Source: Clostridiales bacterium (GTDB taxonomy: Bacteria; Bacillota; Clostridia; Oscillospirales; Oscillospiraceae). Taken from it: a stretch of DNA of 10,624 nt. The notes under the pieces are model-generated. The model saw only the letters and a program-made list of their open reading frames with translations, ran no database searches and had not been told where the DNA came from. Where the stretch lies: NCBI GenBank assembly GCA_019418525.1, contig DYBS01000009.1, positions 15,046-25,669 on the forward strand. Reading direction: 5' to 3'. The position numbers and the translations under genes were made by a program. Shown here one piece after another: positions 6,262 through 10,624 of the stretch; position 1 is the first letter of the stretch, and every line of letters begins with the position of its first letter.

Positions 6262-7650
6262 TCAACGCTTCACTATCGGAATCTCGGAGTGATCGATGTC
6301 GTCCAAACGGTCGATATAACGCCGGGTCTCGCTGGCAATGACACCGGAGAGGAGCAGCACCGCCACCAGGTTGGGGATGGCCATAAAGGCGTTGAGGATG
6401 TCGGCAATGGTCCACAGGATATTCAGGTCCACCACAGGGCCTACCACCACCACAGCCACGAATACCAGCTTGTAGAGCAGCACGGCCCTGGAGCCCAGCA
6501 GGTACTGGGCGCAGCGCTCGCCGTAGTAGGACCAGCCCAGAATGGTGGAGTAGGCGAAAGTGATAATGCCGAACACCAGGATCACCGGGCCCAGTACCGG
6601 GATCTGGGCAAAGGCGGCGGTGGTCATCTCGCCGCCGTTCTCCATATGGGCCACATCCACTGCCGGATTCTTCATCACGGTGGACACCAGTACCAAACCG
6701 GTCATCAGGCACACCACCACCGTATCCCAGAAAGTGCCGGTGGAGGAGACCAGCGCCTGCCGCACCGGGTTGCGGGTCTGGGCGGCAGAGGCCACCAGGG
6801 GGGCCGAGCCCAAGCCGGACTCATTGGAGAAGAGACCCCGGGCCATACCGGCCTGGGCGGCTGCAATGACCCCCCGGCCTACCAGGCCGCCGGCCACCGC
6901 CTGGGGCACGAAGGCGGTCTTGATAATGGTGGCCACGGCGGGGACAATGTAGTCGTAGTTGATGGCCAGGATGGCAAGACACCCCACCACATAGAAGATG
7001 GACATGAAGGGTACCAGGCGCTCACACACCTGGGCGATGGACTTGATACCGCCCAGGATCACAATAGCGGTCAGCACGCCGCCCACCAGGCCAATGGCAA
7101 TGCGGGGGATGTGCAGGAAGGTCACATTGCCTTCGATGACCTCGGCGATGGCATTGATCTGAGTGCCGCAGCCGATGCCCAAGGAGGCCACCGCCGCGAA
7201 GAGGGCGAAGAGCACGCCCAGCCACTTCATGTTAAGACCCCGTTCCAGGGCGTACATGGCGCCTCCCTGCATCTTGCCGTCGGGGGTGCGCACCCGGTAT
7301 TTCACAGCAATGAGGGACTCGCCGTACTTGGTGGCGATACCGAAAATGCCGGTGATCCAGCACCAGAACACCGCGCCGGGGCCACCCATGAAGATGGCGG
7401 TGCCCACGCCCACAATGTTTCCGGTGCCGATGGTGGACGCCAGGGCGGTGGTGAGGGCCTGGAACTGGCTGACGTCGCCGGGGGAATCGTCGTCCCGGGT
7501 CACCGACAGCTTGATGCCGGTGAAGGTCTTGCGCTGGATAAAACCGGTGCGGACAGTCAGAAACAGGTGGGTCCCGAAGAGCAGCACCATCATGGGAACG
7601 CCCCAGATAAATGAATCAAGCTGCTCTAAAAATTGCACGAATCCCTCCAT
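6262..7650 (-). CDS. AGCS-family Na+:alanine/glycine symporter
   Basis: This 462-residue inner-membrane protein of the alanine/glycine:cation symporter family imports small neutral amino acids with Na+. Family segments are clear: ALTTALASTIGTGNIVGVGTAIFMGGPGAVFW (about 65-96), with the TGN substrate/ion residues at 76-78; GIGCGTQINAIAE (158-170); RGLFSNESGLGSAP (271-284); and STGTFWDTVVVCLMTGLVL (303-321). About 10-11 hydrophobic helices are visible. The ATG at 7650 follows AAGGAGGAGA. An in-frame ATG at 7731 would add 27 residues but has no ribosome binding site, and its added codons are the terminator hairpin, so I reject it. The gene converges on tetR and is not in an operon with the reductase. 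Glycine or alanine uptake would suit a Stickland-type metabolism. Substrate choice within the family cannot be read here. Confidence 0.93.
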   Translation of the reverse strand: MEGFVQFLEQLDSFIWGVPMMVLLFGTHLFLTVRTGFIQRKTFTGIKLSVTRDDDSPGDVSQFQALTTALASTIGTGNIVGVGTAIFMGGPGAVFWCWITGIFGIATKYGESLIAVKYRVRTPDGKMQGGAMYALERGLNMKWLGVLFALFAAVASLGIGCGTQINAIAEVIEGNVTFLHIPRIAIGLVGGVLTAIVILGGIKSIAQVCERLVPFMSIFYVVGCLAILAINYDYIVPAVATIIKTAFVPQAVAGGLVGRGVIAAAQAGMARGLFSNESGLGSAPLVASAAQTRNPVRQALVSSTGTFWDTVVVCLMTGLVLVSTVMKNPAVDVAHMENGGEMTTAAFAQIPVLGPVILVFGIITFAYSTILGWSYYGERCAQYLLGSRAVLLYKLVFVAVVVVGPVVDLNILWTIADILNAFMAIPNLVAVLLLSGVIASETRRYIDRLDDIDHSEIPIVKR

Positions 7651-7667
7651 AGATTCTCCTCCTTCTG

Positions 7668-7736
7668 TCAAAATGAGTATAAAAACGCCCTGCCGGAGCA
7701 TTTTTGCGCCGGCAGGGCGCTTCTCCGTCATTTTGA
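7668..7736 (-). promoter_or_regulatory. Possible attenuator structure in the AGCS leader
   Basis: TCAAAATGA (minus strand, 7728-7736) is the exact complement of TCATTTTGA (7668-7676), so the two can close a 9-bp outer stem around the terminator hairpin at 7686-7719. The upstream arm also takes part in a small hairpin TTTGAG-TAC-CTCAAA just before it. Mutually exclusive pairings of this kind are typical of transcription attenuators. I do not recognise a known riboswitch class. Confidence 0.4.
7686..7719 (-). terminator. Intrinsic terminator upstream of the AGCS gene
   Basis: A perfect 11-bp GC-rich stem (7709-7719 with 7686-7696) has a 12-base loop. On the minus strand it is followed at once by TTTTTATAC, a textbook intrinsic terminator. 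It either ends the alaS-DUF4250-HIT transcript or acts as an attenuator. Only about 30 bases lie between its tail and the AGCS start codon, too few for a normal promoter. Confidence 0.88.
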
Positions 7737-7768
7737 GGTACTCAAACGACTCTCTTTCTTTGTCGGGA

Positions 7769-7791
7769 CATTTAACCCGGAGGCCAGGTCA
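7769..7791. repeat. Direct repeat copy 1 of the HIT gene 3' end
   Basis: CATTTAACCCGGAGGCCAGGTCA matches 7876-7899 in 20 of 24 aligned positions with one gap. On the minus strand it reads TGACCTGGCCTCCGGGTTAAATG and also encodes TWPPG-stop, the same end as the HIT protein. See the finding for interpretation. Confidence 0.6.
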
Positions 7792-7803
7792 CCGCAGCGA
7801 TCT

Positions 7804-7859
7804 GGAAACATGCCGGTGGCATGTTTCCCGCGTAGGCCCCGGCGGCTATGCCGCCGGGG
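7804..7859. repeat. Double-hairpin intergenic element
   Basis: Two perfect hairpins stand side by side. The first is GGAAACATGCC-GGT-GGCATGTTTCC (7804-7828, 11-bp stem). The second is CCCCGGCGGC-TAT-GCCGCCGGGG (7837-7859, 10-bp stem). Neither has a T-run suitable for termination. The pair lies between the two copies of the HIT 3' end. It looks like a REP- or MITE-like palindromic unit, though no second copy is present in this window to prove that. Confidence 0.55.
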
Positions 7860-7875
7860 TTTGCCACGTACGAGG

Positions 7876-7899
7876 CATTTTAGCCGGGAGGCCAAGTCA
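7876..7899. repeat. Direct repeat copy 2 (3' end of the HIT gene)
   Basis: This copy contains the actual HIT stop codon (7880-7882) and the codons for TWPPG. Its partner lies 84 bases away at 7769-7791. Confidence 0.6.
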
Positions 7900-8218
7900 T
7901 GTCCCGTCCCGCCAGCACGTGGAAGTGCAGGTGGTGGACGCTCTGACCGGCCTGCTCACCGCAGTTGGACACCACCCGGAAGTCGGTGATACCCAGGTCC
8001 TTGGTCACCTTGGAGATGACCTCAAAGGCGTGGGCCACCACCGCAGAGTTCTCCGCAGTGATTTCCCCGCAGGAGCCGATATGGGCCTTGGGGATCACCA
8101 GAAAATGGGTGGGTGCCTGGGGGTCGATGTCGTAGAAGGCATAGACCTGGTCGTCCTCGTAGACCTTGTTGGAGGGGATCTCCCCCGCCGCGATCTTGCA
8201 GAACAGACAATCGCTCAT
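7880..8218 (-). CDS. HIT-family (HinT-like) purine nucleoside phosphoramidase
   Basis: This 112-residue protein is a complete histidine-triad hydrolase, a family that cleaves AMP-lysine or related nucleoside phosphoramidates, usually as a homodimer in the cytosol. It starts MSDCLFCKIAAGEIPSNKVYEDD, the standard HIT N-terminus. The triad is QSVHHLHFHVLAG, with H96, H98 and H100; the middle one is the expected nucleophile. It ends RDMTWPPG, as HINT-type proteins do. The start at 8218 has AAAGGAGGGT 8 bases upstream. It follows the DUF4250 gene by 24 bases and is probably the last gene of the alaS cluster. The sequence encoding its last residues is duplicated downstream. Confidence 0.93.
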   Translation of the reverse strand: MSDCLFCKIAAGEIPSNKVYEDDQVYAFYDIDPQAPTHFLVIPKAHIGSCGEITAENSAVVAHAFEVISKVTKDLGITDFRVVSNCGEQAGQSVHHLHFHVLAGRDMTWPPG

Positions 8219-8242
8219 GTTGTTACCCTCCTTTGATGTGGT

Positions 8243-8416
8243 TTATACGAACTGGTTGCGGTCCCGGTCGTACTGGAACCCCGCGGCGGACAGCGTCCGG
8301 CACACCGCCTCAGGGTCAGCCTGGAGGTCATCGCACAGATCCTCCAGGCTGCCGTACTGGTCCCGCAGCTTGGTGTTCACGAAACTGAAGAGAATGAACG
8401 GGTCCTGAGGCAGCAT
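8243..8416 (-). CDS. DUF4250-family small protein
   Basis: This 57-residue protein is easy to miss because of its size. It begins MLPQDPFILFSFVNTKLRDQYGSLEDLCDDL and ends FQYDRDRNQFV. This matches the DUF4250 pattern as I know it: MLP-DP at the start, VNTKLRD near residue 13, and a final YD-x-x-RNQF. Function is unknown. It is probably cytosolic, since no signal or membrane segment is visible. The ATG at 8416 lies one base after the alaS stop (8418-8420), so translation is probably coupled to alaS. A GGGG just inside the end of alaS may serve as a weak ribosome binding site. Confidence 0.88.
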   Translation of the reverse strand: MLPQDPFILFSFVNTKLRDQYGSLEDLCDDLQADPEAVCRTLSAAGFQYDRDRNQFV

Positions 8417-8417
8417 C

Positions 8418-10624
8418 TTACAGCCCCAGCTTTCCGGCCACGAAGTCGTCCACCTGGGCCAGCGCGTCGTCCAGCTTCAGCAGGTCGGAGCCGCCACCCA
8501 TGGCGGAGTCGGGCTTGCCGCCGCCCTTGCCGCCGCAGCAGCAGCACACCTGCTTGACCAGGTCGCCGGCCTTCAGGCCCTTGGCCACGGCCTCCTTGCC
8601 GCACACAGCCAGGAAGGTGATCTTCTCACCGTTGACCGCAGACAGGACCGCCACCACATTGGGCTGCTTGTCCCGGAGCATGTCGCCCATCTGGCGCAGC
8701 TTCTGGGCGTCGGCATTGGGCAGCGTGGCGGTGAGAACCTTCAGGTCGCCCACGGCGTGGCCGCCCATGAGGAAGCGCTCGGTCTCGCCGGCGGCCTCCT
8801 TGGCCTTGTACTTCTCCACCATGTGGCGCAGCTCCCGCAGCTCAGCCACGGTCTGCTCGGCCTTCTCCCGCAGCTCGCTGGGCTTGGTCTTGAGGACGGC
8901 GGCCGCCTCAAAGAGCTTCTCCTGGTTGCGGTTCATGGTCTCCAGGCTCTTCAGGCCCGTAGTGGCCTCGATGCGGCGCACGCCGGAGGCCACGGAGAAC
9001 TCGCTGTCGATGTGGAACACGCCCACCTTGGCGGTGTTGTCCAGATGGGTGCCGCCGCAGAACTCCACGGACCAGCCGCCCATATCCACCACGCGGACGG
9101 TGTCGCCGTACTTCTCGCCGAAGAGGGCGATGGCCCCCTTCTTCTTGGCCTCCTCGATGGGCAGCACGTCGGTGTGGACCGGATAGCCCTCCAGGATAGA
9201 GGCATTCACCAGAGCGGAGACCTTGCCCAGTTCCTCGGCGGTGAGAGCGGAGAAGTGGGTGAAGTCGAAGCGCAGGTAGTCCTCCTCCACCAGGGAGCCG
9301 GCCTGATGGACGTGGTCGCCCAGCACGGTACGCAGGGCCTTGTCCAGCAGGTGGGTGGCGGAGTGGGCGCGCATGACGGCCTTGCGGCGGTCCTGGTCGA
9401 TGGCAGCAGTGACAGTGTCGCCCAGCTTGAGGACGCCGCCGGTCAGCTTGCCGTAGTGCATATACTTGCCGCCCTTGTTCTTCTGCACGTCGTGGACGTA
9501 GAACTCGGCGCCGCCAGCGGTGGTGATGACGCCGTGGTCGGCCACCTGGCCGCCCATTTCGGCGTAGAAGGGGGTCTTATCGAGGACCACGATGCCCTCC
9601 ACACCGGGCATGAGCTCCTCGGCCTGCTCGTTCTCCACCACCAGGGCCACCACCTTGGCGCCGGCCACGGTCTTTTCCGTGTAGCCCATGAACTCGGTCT
9701 CGGGCACGTCCTTGCCGAACTCCACGCCGGCCCAGCCCAGGTCGCCCAGGGCCTCCCGGGCTTTACGGGCGCGCTCCTTCTGCTCCTGCATCAGCTGCTG
9801 GAAGCCCTTCTGGTCCACGGTCATGCCCTGCTCCTGCACCATCTCGATGGTCAGGTCGATGGGGAAGCCGTAGGTATCATAGAGCTTGAAGGCGTCGGCA
9901 CCGGAGAACACGGTCTCGCCCTTCTCCTTGTGGCCGGCCATCATGTCGTCAAAGATCTTCATGCCGCCGTCGATGGTGCGGGCGAAGTTCTCCTCCTCGG
10001 TGCGGATGACCTTGGTGATATAGTCCTGGCGCTCCCGCAGCTCGGGGTAGTGGCACTCGTTCTCGTGGATGACGGTGTCGCAGACCTCGTACAGGAAGGG
10101 GTCGTTGACGCCCAGGAGCTTGCCGTGGCGGGCAGCCCGGCGGAGCAGGCGGCGGAGCACATAGCCCCGGCCCTCGTTGGAGGGCAGCACGCCGTCGCAG
10201 ATCATGAAGGTGGCGGAGCGGATGTGGTCGGTGATGACGCGGAGGGACACGTCCTTCTCATGGCTCTCGCCGTAGTGGGCATTGGTGATCTCACTGACTT
10301 TGTTGGTGATGTTCATCACAGTGTCCACGTCAAAGAGGGAGGCCACGTCCTGACACACGCAGGCCAGGCGCTCCAGACCCATGCCGGTGTCGATGTTCTT
10401 CTGCTTGAGCTCGGTGTAGTGGTTCTCGCCGTCGTTGTCGAACTGGGAGAAAACCACGTTCCACACCTCGATATAGCGGTCGCAGTCACAGCCCACGGTG
10501 CAGGTGGGCTTGCCGCAGCCCCACTGCTCGCCGCGGTCGTAGTAGATCTCGGAGCAGGGGCCGCAGGGACCGGAGCCGTGCTCCCAGAAGTTGTCCTCCT
10601 TGCCGAACTTGAAGATGCGCTCGG
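8418..10624 (-). CDS. alaS: Alanine--tRNA ligase, lacking its N-terminus (contig edge)
   Basis: Alanyl-tRNA synthetase charges tRNA-Ala and hydrolyses mischarged Ser- and Gly-tRNA. The window holds 734 codons, and the frame runs off the right edge. About 140 N-terminal residues are missing if the protein has the usual length of about 875. Visible in order are the catalytic-core segment NFWEHGSGPCGPCSEIYYDRG, the Cys-rich GCGKPTCTVGCDCDRYIEVWN, the editing-site HSATH (9350-9364) and CGGTH (9045-9059), a charged helical stretch, and the C-terminal DHHA1-type part ending GGKGGGKPDSAMGGGSDLLKLDDALAQVDDFVAGKLGL. An internal Met at 10496 is not the start, because conserved catalytic sequence precedes it. 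Four consecutive TGC codons (8535-8546) put a CCCC run just before the GGKGGG motif, which is unusual. It is the first visible gene of the alaS-DUF4250-HIT cluster. Confidence 0.97.
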   Translation of the reverse strand, partial: ERIFKFGKEDNFWEHGSGPCGPCSEIYYDRGEQWGCGKPTCTVGCDCDRYIEVWNVVFSQFDNDGENHYTELKQKNIDTGMGLERLACVCQDVASLFDVDTVMNITNKVSEITNAHYGESHEKDVSLRVITDHIRSATFMICDGVLPSNEGRGYVLRRLLRRAARHGKLLGVNDPFLYEVCDTVIHENECHYPELRERQDYITKVIRTEEENFARTIDGGMKIFDDMMAGHKEKGETVFSGADAFKLYDTYGFPIDLTIEMVQEQGMTVDQKGFQQLMQEQKERARKAREALGDLGWAGVEFGKDVPETEFMGYTEKTVAGAKVVALVVENEQAEELMPGVEGIVVLDKTPFYAEMGGQVADHGVITTAGGAEFYVHDVQKNKGGKYMHYGKLTGGVLKLGDTVTAAIDQDRRKAVMRAHSATHLLDKALRTVLGDHVHQAGSLVEEDYLRFDFTHFSALTAEELGKVSALVNASILEGYPVHTDVLPIEEAKKKGAIALFGEKYGDTVRVVDMGGWSVEFCGGTHLDNTAKVGVFHIDSEFSVASGVRRIEATTGLKSLETMNRNQEKLFEAAAVLKTKPSELREKAEQTVAELRELRHMVEKYKAKEAAGETERFLMGGHAVGDLKVLTATLPNADAQKLRQMGDMLRDKQPNVVAVLSAVNGEKITFLAVCGKEAVAKGLKAGDLVKQVCCCCGGKGGGKPDSAMGGGSDLLKLDDALAQVDDFVAGKLGL

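Noticed and set aside
6289..7614. Long plus-strand frame (441 codons) antisense to the AGCS gene
   Set aside because: The same shadow effect: composition rich in H and G with no domain, opposite a full-length symporter.
7651..7731. 27-residue N-terminal extension of the AGCS protein from the ATG at 7731
   Set aside because: The extension would be encoded by the terminator hairpin and its T-tract. It has no ribosome binding site, whereas the ATG at 7650 has AAGGAGGAGA at good spacing.
7804..7859. CRISPR-like repeats or a tRNA in the hairpin-rich intergenic region
   Set aside because: The two hairpins differ in sequence, there is no regular repeat-spacer pattern, and no cloverleaf or T-loop sequence is present.
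7651..7879. Glycine riboswitch upstream of the AGCS gene
   Set aside because: An amino-acid symporter leader is a plausible place, but I do not see the conserved glycine-aptamer core sequences. Only the terminator and small hairpins are supported.

Overview
The window looks like a chromosomal contig from a GC-rich member of the Clostridia (Bacillota). This rests on a selenocysteine-dependent component B pair of the glycine/sarcosine/betaine reductase family, an alaS-DUF4250-HIT gene cluster, AGGAGG-type ribosome binding sites and strong GC bias. An Oscillospiraceae-like gut anaerobe (Flavonifractor/Lawsonibacter/Intestinimonas group) would fit, but no marker here proves it. Both ends are cut: the left end inside a UvrD-type helicase gene, behind 16 bases that resemble the Nextera transposase mosaic end, and the right end inside alaS.

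Layout, left to right. (1) 16-855 (+): C-terminal part of a UvrD/Rep-type helicase ending in a beta-clamp-binding-like QLSLF, followed by a hairpin shared with a convergent gene. (2) 919-2433 (-): BCCT-family betaine/carnitine/choline transporter. (3) 2577-3893 and 3912-5234 (-): a two-gene operon for substrate-specific component B. The upstream gene is the pyruvoyl-type proprotein (GrdE/G/I family). The downstream gene is a selenoprotein (GrdB/F/H family) with an in-frame UGA at 2844-2846 and a SECIS-like hairpin directly after it. Conventional gene calling splits this gene in two. (4) 5235-5486: divergent control region. (5) 5487-6143 (+): TetR-family regulator. (6) 6262-7650 (-): AGCS-family Na+:alanine/glycine symporter behind a leader with a strong intrinsic terminator. 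(7) 7651-7879: intergenic region with two perfect hairpins flanked by two copies of the 3' end of the HIT gene. (8) 7880-10624 (-): cluster alaS (partial), a 57-aa DUF4250 protein and a HIT (HinT-like) hydrolase.

How it fits together. The middle of the window (919-7650) reads as a small Stickland-type module. BCCT would import a quaternary ammonium compound such as glycine betaine, and the component B pair would reduce it. For betaine reductase the known products are acetyl phosphate and trimethylamine, formed together with GrdA and GrdC/D, which are not in this window. AGCS could bring in glycine or alanine. The grdE/G/I-type promoter (TTGACA-N17-TAAAAT on the minus strand) has a perfect TTATCG-N4-CGATAA inverted repeat exactly in its 17-bp spacer. 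A 13-base stretch covering half of that site recurs with one mismatch at the predicted transcription start of the divergent tetR gene. The simplest reading is that this TetR protein represses both the reductase operon and itself. The BCCT leader shares an ATCGAACG octamer with the same site. Betaine rather than sarcosine or glycine is an inference from the BCCT neighbour, not something read from the reductase sequences.
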